NCBI GenBank assembly: GCA_016705545.1
Contig: JADIYA010000014.1
Location: 1 to 64,000, forward strand
Reading direction: 5' to 3'
Length of the DNA: 64,000 nucleotides
DNA from: Flavobacteriales bacterium
GTDB taxonomy: Bacteria > Bacteroidota > Bacteroidia > Flavobacteriales_F > PHOS-HE28
The notes below the pieces were generated by a model. That model ran no database searches. It saw nothing but the letters and a program-made list of their open reading frames with translations, and was not told the origin of the DNA. Made by a program: the position numbers and the translations under genes. Each line of letters starts with the position of its first letter. The first letter of the stretch is position 1. Shown here piece after piece: positions 34,714-44,779 of this stretch.

Positions 34714-35573
34714 TTCACTCGTTGCTCGCCCTGACATTCATCGGCAACGCATTCATGCTGCGTGCGCAGGACCGGCTCGCCTTCTTCAGCGATCGGGACA
34801 GCATGCCGGACATTTACCTGCTGGATACCGGAAATGGGGCAACGAAGCGCCTTACGAACAGCAAGAACTCTGAATACGGTTTCGTCTGGTCCTCGGATGG
34901 CCGTTGGCTCGCCTACAACCATTATGTGGGTGACAGTTCGCGGATCGAGGTGTTGGAACCGGCTTCCGATAGCGCGGTCTGGCGCGGCCCATGGCATATA
35001 CGCATCTCGGACTGGTCTCCCGATGGGAAAAACATGCTTGTTTCACAAAAGGCTGCTGACCGCAAAGACCAGGTCTTTCTACTCACCTGGCCGGAAGGCG
35101 CGATGGAGCAACTTACCCATGCTGGGTTCGCATCCTCCGGAGGGCGCTACTCCCCGGACGGGAGTCGGATCGTGTTCACCCGGCAACTGCCCGCGCGGCA
35201 CCCCGGGGTGGCGAACTTTCGCTGGCATGGCACGCGTCACGAAGTGAGGATCAAGGGCACCGCCCGTTTCGATGCTTTGCCCGCCTGGTCACCTGACGGT
35301 GCCTGGATCGCGTACCACAGTTGCGACCGGCAGGGCTGCCACTTGCGAAAGGTCAGACCCGATGGATCCGGCGAACAGACCCTTGTGCTGGACGGCTTCG
35401 ATAACCGCTGGCCGGCCTGGTCGCCGGATGGCCGATGGCTGGTGTACACCAGCGTCCGCGGCGATACCACGCAACTGGTGCGGGTTAAGCCCAGTGGCCG
35501 AAGGAAGACACCCATCACGAACACGCACGGCCGGAACGAGGTCGGCGCCTTTCAACCACGAGAACGACCATGA
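34710..35573 (+). CDS. TolB-like beta-propeller exported protein
   Basis: A 287-residue exported protein: signal peptide MIHSLLALTFIGNAFMLRAQ, then WD40/TolB-type PD40 repeats (SDRDSMPDIYLLD, FVWSSDGRWLAYN, ISDWSPDGKNMLV, GRYSPDGSRIVFTRQ, PAWSPDGAWIAYHS, PAWSPDGRWLVYTS). About six blades are visible. The chosen ATG at 34710 overlaps the DUF1761 stop; ATG at 34704 is an alternative. The end overlaps the next gene by 4 bp. Unlike true TolB it lacks the N-terminal alpha/beta domain, so a role in the Tol system is unlikely. A propeller binding or sensing role is inferred only from the fold. Confidence 0.83.
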   Translation: MIHSLLALTFIGNAFMLRAQDRLAFFSDRDSMPDIYLLDTGNGATKRLTNSKNSEYGFVWSSDGRWLAYNHYVGDSSRIEVLEPASDSAVWRGPWHIRISDWSPDGKNMLVSQKAADRKDQVFLLTWPEGAMEQLTHAGFASSGGRYSPDGSRIVFTRQLPARHPGVANFRWHGTRHEVRIKGTARFDALPAWSPDGAWIAYHSCDRQGCHLRKVRPDGSGEQTLVLDGFDNRWPAWSPDGRWLVYTSVRGDTTQLVRVKPSGRRKTPITNTHGRNEVGAFQPRERP

Positions 35574-36565
35574 GCCTCCGCTCCCTCATCCCCATCGTCG
35601 TGCTATTGGCCGCTTGCGGGGATCCGCAATCTTCCCATGAAGAAAAGCGACCGACAGCCGATCTCCGCATCGCGTTCAACGTGTACACCAACACGCCGGA
35701 GGACAACTACGAGGTCTTCGTGATGGACCTAGACGGGGCCAACCGAAAGAACATCTCGAACACGCCCGGCGTGGAGTGGGTGTACGCGGCATACGGTGAT
35801 CGCCTGCTCTTCCTGAGCGACCGCGACACCTGCCACCGCTGCTACTTCCTCTACGAGATGGATGCCGATGGCAACAACGTGCGCCGTATCAGCGACCACC
35901 GCATGCAGGACAGTTGGATGGGTTCGCGCTTCAACGGCGCGGAGTTCATCGTGGACCCCAAGGGGATCAACGACACCGCCTTCTTCCGACTGGATACGTC
36001 GGGCAAGGTGCTCGACACACTTTACCACGGCTTGGCCTACGCCAACGATCCATGCTTCTCACCCGATGGAAACCAGGTGGTCTTCCGCGGAGCGAACGCC
36101 AAGTTCAAGCAAGACCAAGGCTACTACGATGAACTGTACATCATCAACACCGACGGGACGGGTCGCAGGCAGTTGACGCACTACCCGGCCAACGACACCA
36201 CCGCCGAGTGGTGGGCCTATCACGCCGGTCCTCCTCAATGGGTGCCTCTCAGCAACAGAATCAGCTATTGCTCCAAACGCAAAGGCAACCTCAGCATCTT
36301 CATCATCAAACCCGATGGCACCGATGAGCAGCAGCTCACACCTGATGGCTTCGACGAAGATTGGCACGCGTGGAGCTCCGATGGCAACTGGCTCGTTTAC
36401 AGTGGCACGCCAGTGGTGAGCGACGAAGACCGGCCGGTCTTTGACATCTTCCTGATGGACATGCGCACGAAGCATGTGAAGCAGATCACCACGGACACGC
36501 TTTCGGAGCAGGCGCCGGTGTTCGTTCGGGCGCCGGTTGGCACGCGACCCGGTGCTTATCCCTGA
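35570..36565 (+). CDS. TolB-like beta-propeller lipoprotein
   Basis: A 331-residue lipoprotein (MSLRSLIPIVVLLAACGDPQ; lipidated Cys in LAAC). It contains PD40-type blades: YEVFVMDLDGANRKNIS, RLLFLSDRDTCHRCYFLYEMDADG, CFSPDGNQVVFRGAN, ELYIINTDGTGRRQLTHYP, ISYCSKRKGNLSIFIIKPDGTDEQQLT and HAWSSDGNWLVYSG. The CHRC motif near residue 87 could bind a metal or form a disulphide. It is homologous to the preceding protein and coupled to it (ATGA), so the two propellers were probably duplicated within the operon. The amidohydrolase begins 2 bp after its stop. Confidence 0.83.
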   Translation: MSLRSLIPIVVLLAACGDPQSSHEEKRPTADLRIAFNVYTNTPEDNYEVFVMDLDGANRKNISNTPGVEWVYAAYGDRLLFLSDRDTCHRCYFLYEMDADGNNVRRISDHRMQDSWMGSRFNGAEFIVDPKGINDTAFFRLDTSGKVLDTLYHGLAYANDPCFSPDGNQVVFRGANAKFKQDQGYYDELYIINTDGTGRRQLTHYPANDTTAEWWAYHAGPPQWVPLSNRISYCSKRKGNLSIFIIKPDGTDEQQLTPDGFDEDWHAWSSDGNWLVYSGTPVVSDEDRPVFDIFLMDMRTKHVKQITTDTLSEQAPVFVRAPVGTRPGAYP

Positions 36566-36567
36566 GC

Positions 36568-37866
36568 ATGCGATACCTGCTTCTCGCCGCGGTGGTTGCT
36601 GCACTGGCTTGCTGCGGGCCGGGTGGAACCGCGCTTGACCTAGACGTGCCCGACCTCGTGATCCGTCACGTCAATGTGGTGGATGTGGTGGGTGGTCGCG
36701 TGGTGCCCGACCAGCTCATCACGATCAAGAATGGCCGCTTCACAGCGGTGATGGCAGATCCAGCATTCTGGAAACCAGGGTCGGATGTGCGCGTGATCGA
36801 TGGCGCCGCCAAATACGCCATACCCGGCCTGTGGGACATGCACGCGCATGTGTGCTGGAGCGACACGAACGCCACCCTTCTGTTGCCCGCTCTGCTTCGG
36901 CATGGCATCACCGGCGTGCGCGATATGGGCGGTGACCTCCGAATGGCGAACGCCTTCAAGCAACGCGTGCAGGCCGATCCCAGGCTTGGTCCGGATATCA
37001 TGGCCTGCGGCCCTATCCTGGATGGAGACCCGCCGGTGTTCCCAGATTTCACGTTGCCATTGAACAATAACTCCGATGTCGATGCGGTGATTGATAGTCT
37101 TGTCGCCAACGGCGCGGACTTCATCAAGGTCTACTCGCTGCTCGACGGCCCTGAATTCCAACGCATCGCCGATCTCTGTACGGCGCGCGGCATACCCTTC
37201 GCCGGCCATCTCTCCGAACTCGTTGATCCTGCAGATGCCATTCGTTCCGGTCAGCGCAGCGTGGAGCATCTGAACCGGCTTGATGAGTTGTGGAATGCCG
37301 ATCCCGCTCGGTTGGACAGCATAGCCTCGCTGATGGAAATGAACGCGGCCTGGTCGTGTCCGACACTGGTGGTGTACGACCGCAAGGCACGCGCACATGT
37401 ACCCTCCTTGCGCGACACCACCCGTGACGCGCTCGTTCCCGGGCTGCAAGGTGAATGGCAGCAATGGCACAAGAGCCGCACCAGTCGATATGCTTCAGCG
37501 CTTGCCCACGACAGTCTGCGGCGAGCCTTCGAACATCAATTGGCACTGGTGAAGCACATGCACGACCGGGGTGTTCCCTTGCTGGCCGGTAGTGATCTAT
37601 GCGGACAGGCGTTCGTTTACCCAGGCATCGGCCTGCACGAGGAATTAGAGCTGTTGGTGCGTGCCGGCCTAACGACTTCCGAAGCCCTGCGTGCGGCTAC
37701 CATCCGGCCAGCGGAGTTCTTCGGAACGCAAAAGGAACACGGCTCCATTGCTGCCGGCAAGCGAGCGGATCTGCTGCTCCTGACAGCGGATCCGCTGTTA
37801 GCGATCAGGAACACACGGGCGATCAAGACCGTGGTTCATCGTGGCGCTGTGATCGATCTGCCTTGA
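36568..37866 (+). CDS. Amidohydrolase family lipoprotein
   Basis: A 432-residue metal-dependent hydrolase of the imidazolonepropionase-like type, exported as a lipoprotein (LACC near residue 16). Metal-binding and catalytic positions: MHAHV (HxH, about residues 91-95), the bridging Lys in FIKVYS, His in FAGHLSE, His in SVEHLNRL and Asp in LAGSDLCG. The C-terminal strand region (HGSIAAGKRADLLLLTADPL) completes the composite beta-sandwich. Exported members of this family hydrolyse cyclic amides or dipeptide-like substrates; the substrate here is unknown. It is last in the DUF1761-TolB-TolB run; with the propeller proteins it suggests an envelope peptide- or amide-processing function, an inference only. 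Confidence 0.88.
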   Translation: MRYLLLAAVVAALACCGPGGTALDLDVPDLVIRHVNVVDVVGGRVVPDQLITIKNGRFTAVMADPAFWKPGSDVRVIDGAAKYAIPGLWDMHAHVCWSDTNATLLLPALLRHGITGVRDMGGDLRMANAFKQRVQADPRLGPDIMACGPILDGDPPVFPDFTLPLNNNSDVDAVIDSLVANGADFIKVYSLLDGPEFQRIADLCTARGIPFAGHLSELVDPADAIRSGQRSVEHLNRLDELWNADPARLDSIASLMEMNAAWSCPTLVVYDRKARAHVPSLRDTTRDALVPGLQGEWQQWHKSRTSRYASALAHDSLRRAFEHQLALVKHMHDRGVPLLAGSDLCGQAFVYPGIGLHEELELLVRAGLTTSEALRAATIRPAEFFGTQKEHGSIAAGKRADLLLLTADPLLAIRNTRAIKTVVHRGAVIDLP

Positions 37867-37907
37867 ATGCGCGACGGATCCCACGAGACCGCCTCGAATG
37901 AGGCACC

Positions 37908-38429
37908 CTACGGCATCGCCAACTTCATCTCCGTGAGCCCGAGCCCTTGGATGTGGTCCAGCAGCTCCTTGGCAGGTTCGCCGCCACGCGTTGCATGATG
38001 AAGGAGCGTGAGACCATGAGGCCCCTTCGAGCGAAGTAGGTGCGGGTACAGCGCCAACAAGCCCTTCACGTTCGCCGTGTGGCCGAGCATGGCGAGCACG
38101 AAGATGTTCGCGCGCGCGCCCTGACCGATGAGGTATTCCGCGATCTCGCGGTCACCGACATGCCCTGCGCCTTCCAAGGCCGTTTCGAAGTCGCCACCGC
38201 CCACATCCCAGCTCGCGTTCAGCAGGCTGGGCTGGTCCTTCAGCATCCGTTGCACTTCGGACAGGTTGTTGTGGCCCACGCGCACGAATTCCTTCACTAG
38301 CTCCGGCTCGAGTTGCGCGGGCTTGGCGGGTTTCATGGCGTCCTGCGCGAAAAGGGTACTGCTGCCCAACAGGGGGAGGCTGAGGGTTGTGGCGGCGAGA
38401 AAGCGTCTGCGGTCCATGTTCTTGATCAT
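37908..38429 (-). CDS. Ankyrin-repeat protein with twin-arginine-type signal
   Basis: A 173-residue exported protein. MDRRRFLAATTLSLPLLGSS resembles a Tat signal (RRxFL), so it may be folded before export. Two or three ankyrin-like repeats follow: EFVRVGHNNLSEVQRMLKDQPSLLN, ALEGAGHVGDREIAEYLIGQGARAN and AMLGHTANVKGLLALYP with HGLTLLHHATRGG. ATG at 38429 overlaps the upstream rhodanese stop (ATGA) and adds MIKN before MDRRRF; ATG at 38417 is the alternative. Translational coupling to the rhodanese protein suggests a shared role, perhaps as binding partner; no enzyme activity is expected. Confidence 0.82.
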   Translation of the reverse strand: MIKNMDRRRFLAATTLSLPLLGSSTLFAQDAMKPAKPAQLEPELVKEFVRVGHNNLSEVQRMLKDQPSLLNASWDVGGGDFETALEGAGHVGDREIAEYLIGQGARANIFVLAMLGHTANVKGLLALYPHLLRSKGPHGLTLLHHATRGGEPAKELLDHIQGLGLTEMKLAMP

Positions 38430-39706
38430 TGCCCTTGAGGTTTCACCTTAGCGTAAGGGATCACCCACGTGTCCCAAGCTGCCAGGCCCGGCAGGTTATG
38501 CGCTTCCCATCGGATGCCCCAAATGCCACTGCTGAGGATCTTCACCTGTGTGTAACCCATATCAGTGAGCGTGCGAGCCGCCGAGAACAGGTCTTCCTCC
38601 ATCGTTCGCCCCACCAGCACCACCGGCGTCTCCTTCGCAATCCCCAAAGACCCCATCCGGTCCTTCATTTCCGCGGCGGGCACATGCCTCGCGATCCGGA
38701 AGCGGCCCAGGTTCGCCCAGCCCGTCTTCGCGATGCCATCGTATTCGTCCGTCGGCCGGATGTCGATCACGACCGTCGTGCCCGCAAGGATCGCGCTGCT
38801 GTCCAGGCGGTCCAACCCGATCGTGGAATACGGCACTTCGCTCTTCCAGATCCTGTCTTTGCACGGGCAGCGTTCCACTGAGAGGTCGATCAGGCTCTCC
38901 AATCCCTCGAAGAGGATGTGAACGTCCGTGAAGCCGAGCTGCTGCAACTCCAGCGCGGCCAAGGTCTCGTCCACCGTTTCGTTGGCCACCACCACGATAG
39001 GGCGATCGCGCGGGATCCGATCCTTGGCTTCGCTCAAATGATCCCACGGGATGCGCGTGCTGCCAGTGATGGAGCCGTAGGCGTTCATCCACTCCGGTCG
39101 TCGGACTTCCTCGAAGAGCGAATCCGGTCGCACGTCAAGAAAGAAGACAGGCCGTTGTACTGTCCATTCACAAAGCCGGTTCGGGTTCACGATACCATAA
39201 CCCACCGAACGCTCGATTAGCCCGTCCATCATGGGCAGGCGATCCTGCTCGTTCCAGTACCGGCTCATGCCGCCGTTCACGTTGATCACATTGGTGTAGC
39301 CACTGTCCGCAAGCAAGTTGCCCACACGGCGGCTGCGCTGGCTGTGCGAGCAGTACAGGTAGATCGGGCGGTTCCGATCGGGCAACTCGCTCAAGCGCCT
39401 GCCCACCTCGCGGTCATCGATGTTCGCCGCGCCTTTCAAATGGCCGATGTTCAAGCTGGTCCAATGCGATGTATCGCTGAACTCTCCCGGCGTGCGCACA
39501 TCGAGCAATAGCGCTTCGGGTGACTTCGACAGCGCCGCCGGAAGCTCCTCAAGCGAGATGGTGCGATAGCGGGTGTTGTCACCGTCGTATTTCGATTGGG
39601 CACGCAGGGCGAATGCGCAACCAAGCGCGGTGATCAAGAAGGCAAGGCGGAAATTCACTACGCGAAGGTCGACTTCGTTCAGAAGGACAGTGCAGCGGTT
39701 CATCAC
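38426..39706 (-). CDS. Triple rhodanese-domain exported protein
   Basis: A 426-residue protein with a signal-like hydrophobic segment (LAFLITALGCAFALRAQ, residues about 20-36) and three rhodanese modules. The first (about 45-155) has the active-site Cys in IYLYCSHSQRSR, preceded by LLLDVRTPGEF. The second (about 175-280) has VFFLDVRPDSLFEE but reads VVVANETVDET at the active-site loop. The third (about 300-405) has VVIDIRPTDEYDG and VVLVGRTMEED, again without Cys. So only the first could transfer sulphur; the others may be structural or binding domains. A GTG at 39658 just before the signal segment could be the true start. It is coupled to the ankyrin gene downstream. Confidence 0.85.
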   Translation of the reverse strand: MMNRCTVLLNEVDLRVVNFRLAFLITALGCAFALRAQSKYDGDNTRYRTISLEELPAALSKSPEALLLDVRTPGEFSDTSHWTSLNIGHLKGAANIDDREVGRRLSELPDRNRPIYLYCSHSQRSRRVGNLLADSGYTNVINVNGGMSRYWNEQDRLPMMDGLIERSVGYGIVNPNRLCEWTVQRPVFFLDVRPDSLFEEVRRPEWMNAYGSITGSTRIPWDHLSEAKDRIPRDRPIVVVANETVDETLAALELQQLGFTDVHILFEGLESLIDLSVERCPCKDRIWKSEVPYSTIGLDRLDSSAILAGTTVVIDIRPTDEYDGIAKTGWANLGRFRIARHVPAAEMKDRMGSLGIAKETPVVLVGRTMEEDLFSAARTLTDMGYTQVKILSSGIWGIRWEAHNLPGLAAWDTWVIPYAKVKPQGQ

Positions 39707-39731
39707 TTGCGTTTAGTAACCCAATGCATAC

Positions 39732-42134
39732 TCACTCATGCCGTAACGCCCTTACCGGATCCGTCTGCGCCGCCCGGATCGCCCGGAAGCTCACTGTGAA
39801 TGTGGCGATGAGCAGCACGATTAGTCCCGCGCCCACGAAGACCAGCGGCTCGATGTGCGTGCGGAAGGCGAAATTCTCCAGCCAGCGGCCCACGCCGAAC
39901 CACGCGAGCGGCACGGCCACCAGCGCGCCGATGAGCACGAGGAAGAGGAAGTCGCGCGTGACCACCCAGGTGATGCGCACGGTGTCCGCGCCCATCACCT
40001 TGCGGATGCCGATCTCACGTGTGCGCTTCTCGGCGGTCCATGAGGCGAGGGCGAAAAGGCCGAGGCAGGCGATGAAGACCGCGAGCAGTGAGAAGATGCC
40101 GACCAGTGCCGCCAAGCGGCCTTGCGCCTCGTACTGCAGGTCGAGCTGGTCGTCGAGGAACTGATACTCGAAGGGGAAGTTGGTGGTGCGCGCGTTCCAC
40201 TCCTTGCGCGCGGCTTCAATCACGGGTGTTGGGTCACCGACTTCGGTGCGGATGTAGATGTAGCGCAGCCATTGCGGGATGTCGGTGGTCATGTCGAATA
40301 CGAAGGGCTGCACGGCCTTGAAGAGCGGATCAAAGGCGAAGTCCTTGGTGACGGCGATGACGCGCTCCTCGCCGTGCGGCGTGTCCATGCGCTCTCCGAT
40401 GGCCTTGGTGGGATCATCAGGGTGCAGCTGTCTGGCGAAGGTCTCGTTGATGATGACGCTGAGCGAATCGTCGCCGGGGAAGTCGCGAGAGAACCAACGG
40501 CCAGCGATCAGCTCGATGTCCATGGCCTCTTGGAACTCAGGATTCACGTACAGGCAAGGCAGATAGGTCCACTTGCCCTGCTCCATGGTGCCCCAGTTGA
40601 ACTCGTGCGTGTTGTGTTTCTTGCCGATGATATCGTTGGCCCAGCTCACGGCCTTAACGCCGCTGATCTTCTTCAGCTCGGGGAAGACCGAGATGTACAC
40701 GTCGTACATCGGCGCACGCACGGGGATCAGGATCACTTGCTCCTTTTGGAACCCAAGATCCACACTCTGCAGATGATCGTGCTGCCGTTTCACGAACACG
40801 GTGCCGATGATCAGCACGAGGGCGATGGCGAACTGCACCACCACGAGCGACTTGCGCAAGGCCTGCCCGCGTGAGGTGCCGCCTGAATTGCCCTTCAAGA
40901 CCACGGCCGGCTGGAAGGATGAAAGGAAGAAGGCCGGGTAGATTCCGCTCAAGACCCCAACCACAACCGCGATGCCCAGCATGCCGGGCGCCAGCATCGA
41001 AGGCAAGGAGATCGTCTCGCCCGCGAGCTGATTGAACGCGGGCATCAGCAACTGGATGAGCAACAAGGCGATCAACGCCGCGAGCAGGCTCATCAGCACG
41101 CTCTCCAGCAGGAACTGCGCGATCAGCTGACCACGCGCCGCGCCCGCCGCTTTGCGCACGCCCACTTCCCGAGCACGGTAGGCGCTGCGCGCCGTGGCCA
41201 GGTTCATGAAGTTGACGCTCGCCAGCACGAGGATGAAGAAACCGATGGCCCAGAGGATGTTCACGCTGCCCGCATCGCCGTTCTGGCGCATCTCGAAGTC
41301 GAGCTTGCTCGTCAGGTGGATGTCCGCGAGCGGCTGCAGCTCATGCCCGATCTGGTCCTTCAGGAAATCCGGATAGTACTTCTGGATGAAGTCCGGGAAG
41401 ATCCTGTTCACCTCTGCCCTGCTGATGCCCTCCTTGAGCCGCACGTATGTCCAGCAAGGGTTCCACACCCAGTTCTTCTTCTCGATGTTCTTCCAGTACT
41501 GCAGGATGGTGCCCATGCTCACCAGTCCCTCGAACCGGATGTGCGAGTTGCGCGGGATCTCGCCGAGGATGCCGGTGACCTGAACGTCCATGGCGTTGTC
41601 CCACTTCATCAGCTGGCCCATGGGATCGGCATCGCCGAAGTACTTCTTCGCGAGCTCCTGCGAGAGCACGATGCTGCCGGGCTGGGTGAGCGCGGTCTTC
41701 GGATCGCCCTGTATGAGCGGGTAATTGAACATGTCGAACACGGTACTGTCCACCAGGTAGAGCCCGCTCTCGGTGAACATCTTGTCGGTGCTCAGACTGT
41801 CGCCCACCTTCAGCGTGTGCTGCGGATCCTGAAAGTCGAACCAGCGGCAGTAGCGCTCGATCAGCTCCGGATGATCGTGGAACAGCGTAGGCCCAAGGCC
41901 GAAGACCATGCTGCTGCTGTGCTCGCCCTGGCCCTCCATCTCGATCTCGCCCACAACGCGGTACACGCGGTCCACATCCGGCACGAAGCGGTCGAAGCTG
42001 CGTTGGTGGTGCACGTACAGCCCGATGAGCACGAAGCAAGCGAGCCCCGTGGCCAGGCCCAGCAGGTTGATGAACGCATAGAGCTTCTGCTTCCATAGGT
42101 TGCGGAAACTGACGAGGAGGAGGTTCCTGAGCAT
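39732..42134 (-). CDS. ABC transporter permease, MacB/FtsX type
   Basis: An 800-residue inner-membrane permease with the MacB topology: one N-terminal span (LYAFINLLGLATGLACFVLIGLYVHH), a large periplasmic domain (about 45-280), three central spans, a second periplasmic domain (about 440-670), and C-terminal spans ending in DPVRALRHE. The FtsX hallmark RAREVGVRKAAGAARGQL and its partner RTREIGIRKVMGAD are both present, marking the two halves. With the paralogue at 42327, the ATPase at 51306 and the HlyD adaptor at 52039 it would form a mechanotransmission-type efflux or lipoprotein-related system. A 192-bp gap with short GATCAG repeats separates it from the upstream permease. Confidence 0.9.
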   Translation of the reverse strand: MLRNLLLVSFRNLWKQKLYAFINLLGLATGLACFVLIGLYVHHQRSFDRFVPDVDRVYRVVGEIEMEGQGEHSSSMVFGLGPTLFHDHPELIERYCRWFDFQDPQHTLKVGDSLSTDKMFTESGLYLVDSTVFDMFNYPLIQGDPKTALTQPGSIVLSQELAKKYFGDADPMGQLMKWDNAMDVQVTGILGEIPRNSHIRFEGLVSMGTILQYWKNIEKKNWVWNPCWTYVRLKEGISRAEVNRIFPDFIQKYYPDFLKDQIGHELQPLADIHLTSKLDFEMRQNGDAGSVNILWAIGFFILVLASVNFMNLATARSAYRAREVGVRKAAGAARGQLIAQFLLESVLMSLLAALIALLLIQLLMPAFNQLAGETISLPSMLAPGMLGIAVVVGVLSGIYPAFFLSSFQPAVVLKGNSGGTSRGQALRKSLVVVQFAIALVLIIGTVFVKRQHDHLQSVDLGFQKEQVILIPVRAPMYDVYISVFPELKKISGVKAVSWANDIIGKKHNTHEFNWGTMEQGKWTYLPCLYVNPEFQEAMDIELIAGRWFSRDFPGDDSLSVIINETFARQLHPDDPTKAIGERMDTPHGEERVIAVTKDFAFDPLFKAVQPFVFDMTTDIPQWLRYIYIRTEVGDPTPVIEAARKEWNARTTNFPFEYQFLDDQLDLQYEAQGRLAALVGIFSLLAVFIACLGLFALASWTAEKRTREIGIRKVMGADTVRITWVVTRDFLFLVLIGALVAVPLAWFGVGRWLENFAFRTHIEPLVFVGAGLIVLLIATFTVSFRAIRAAQTDPVRALRHE

Positions 42135-42326
42135 GAGGGGCCGCGATCAGAAGATGAGATGATCAGTTGATCAGAAAGTGGAATGCCGGCGTGCACTGGA
42201 TCATCCTATCATCCAATTCTGTGTTCATCTGATTGACAAGGGTTAGGCAAGGTGCCTCCGACTTCATCTCTCTTTGGCGGCTTCAGTGCGCTGGCGTTGC
42301 ATCGGTGACAAGCAGTTGGTAATGGC

Positions 42327-44779
42327 TCATTCATGCCGAAGCGCCTTCACCGGATCCGTCACCGCCGCGCGGTACGCCTGCACCGTTACCGTGAGCACGG
42401 TGACGAACAAGGTGATCAATAACGCCGCTGCGTACAGCAAGGGGGAGATGTCCGTGTGATACGCGAAGGTCTCCAACCAGCGGCCGATGGCATAAAAGCC
42501 AGCGGGAAGGCGACGAGCAACGCGAGGCCGAGCAGCACGACGAATTCGCGGTTCATGCGCCGCACGATGTCGAAGAGCGGCGCCCCCATCACGCGGCGGA
42601 TGCCGATCTCTCGCGTGCGCTGCTTCGCGGTGAAGTAGGCGAGACCATAAAGCCCCATGACGGTGAGCAGGATGGTGAGTACGGCAAAAGCGGTGAAGAC
42701 GCGGAAGAGCTTGTCCTCCGCTTGGTAGAGCTGCGCGATCCTGTCGGTGAGGAAGGTGGCCTCCCAATCGTCGTTGGGGCGCAGGGCGCTCCAGCGCTTC
42801 TGCAAGGCGGCAAGCTGCGTTCCCACATCACCGGGTGCAAGACGCAGCACCAGATTCTGCACGCCGTAGCGCTGGCTGCTCTGGAAAATGCAGAGCGGCT
42901 CGATGGGCGTGTGCATGCTGGCGTAGTGGAAATCCTTGACTACGCCGATGATGGTGAGCTGCTGCTCGGGCTGAGGCGGTGTGGCCTGCGCATCACCGGG
43001 GATGTAGATCTTCTCGGCGAGGGGATCCTTCCAGCCGAAAGCCTTCACCGCGCTCTCGTTCACCACAACGGCGGTCTGCGCATCGCTGGGGATAGCCGGG
43101 TCGAAGTAGCGACCAGCGGCGAGTTCGATACCGAGCAGCGATGGGAAGTCGGCATCGACGTTGAGCGTGGGCATGGGCTTGTCGATGCGTCCCTCGGGGG
43201 TGTTCACCTGCAGCACCCAACGTCCGCCGCTCTGCCCCGGCAGGCTTTGCGTGAACGACGCGCCGGTGACGAAGCTCTCGCGCATGAGCTCCTGTTTCAC
43301 GGGGCGCAGCGCATCCCACGCGAGTGTGTCCTCGCCGCGCGGCTGCGGCATGGTGATACTGAGCAGTTGCTCCTTGCGGAAGCCCATGTCGCTGGTGCGC
43401 AGCCAATGCAGTTGCGCGAACACGGCGAGCGTACCCACGACCATGAACAGCGCGATGGCGAACTGCGCGCCCATGAGCACTTTGCGCACACGTCCCTTCC
43501 CGGCCCCACTGGCCACGCCCTCCTTCAGCAGCAGTTGCGGGGAGAAACGCGAGAGGAAGAACGCAGGATAGCTGCCGGCCACCACGCCGATGAGCAGCAC
43601 AATGAGCAGGATCACGGCGAAGAAGCTGCCCTGCATGAGGTAGCCCATGCCGATCTCCTTCTCCGTGATGGTGTTGAACGCAGGCAGGCAGAGCCATAAC
43701 AGACCGAGCGCGACGAGGATGCCGATGACGGCGATCATCACGCTCCCTCCGATGAATTGCGCCACAAGCTGCGGGCGTTGCGCGCCGCTGACCTTGCGCA
43801 GGGCCACTTCCTTGGCACGGCGCGTGGCATCGGCGGTGCTCATGTTGATGTAGTTGATGCACGCGATGGCGAGGATCAGCACCGCCACGATGGCGAAGAG
43901 CGTGACGTAGGCCTTGTTGCCCTTCTTCGGCGTGTCGTAGATCAGTTCGTTGTTGAAGTGTACTTCGCGCAACGGCTCCAGGTTGAAGCGGATCTCGCCG
44001 TGGAACTGCTGTCCGCCCCACGCGGGGATGATGTACTTGGTGACGAAGGCGTCCATCTTGCTCTGGAAGGCGTGCTCATCCACGCCGGGCGCGAGCACGA
44101 GGTAGTTGAAGCAACTGTTGTTGCCCCAGCTCTGCGAAAGCTGCTCTCGTGCCTGCGGAGGCATACCGAGGCGGCTCATGAAGACGCCCATGGGGATGTG
44201 CGTGTTCTCGGCCTTCTGGTCGATGACACCGGCGACCTTCAGCGTGCGGCCGTTGCGCGCAACGAGCTTGCCGATGGGCTCCTCCGCACCGAACATGCGC
44301 GTGGCCATGTCCTGCATGATAACGATGTTGTCCGGCTCGTCGAGCGCGGTGCGATCGCCTTTGACGAAGGTGAAATCGAAAGCGCGGAAGAAACTGGTGT
44401 CGGCGTTGTAGCCGTTCTCAGCGAGGTAGGGCTTGCCCTCGTACTCCAATGTGGTCTGACCGAGCTGGAAGAGCGATACGCCGCCCTCGATGTCAGGGTA
44501 CTCCTTCAGCAGCGCCTCCATGATGGGGAAAGGCGTGATGCCGAAATCGTCCTGTGTGTCGCCGAACTTGTAATGCGCCTGCACGCGGAAGATGCGATCG
44601 GCCTTCTGGTGGTGCGCATCGAAGCTCAATTCATCCTGCACATAGATGTAAATGAGCATGCACGCTACGATACCGATGGCCAGCCCGATGATGTTGAGCG
44701 CGGCAAAGAGCTTGTCGCGCTTGAGCGTGCGCCAAGCGATGAGGAGGTAGTTCTTCCACATGCGCCGAAGGTGGGACAT
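42327..44779 (-). CDS. ABC transporter permease, MacB/FtsX type, one frameshift
   Basis: Paralogue of the next gene, about 817 residues after correction. It has the same layout: N-terminal span LFAALNIIGLAIGIVACMLIYIYVQDE, periplasmic domain, central spans with RRAKEVALRKVSGAQRPQLV, second periplasmic domain, and a C-terminal FtsX half with RTREIGIRRVMGAP. The frame breaks at the A-run 42494-42497: adding one base restores VAFPLAFYAIGRWLETFAYHTDISP and the end DPVKALRHE at 42327, matching the paralogue. A base lost from a homopolymer is therefore the simplest explanation. Confidence 0.87.
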
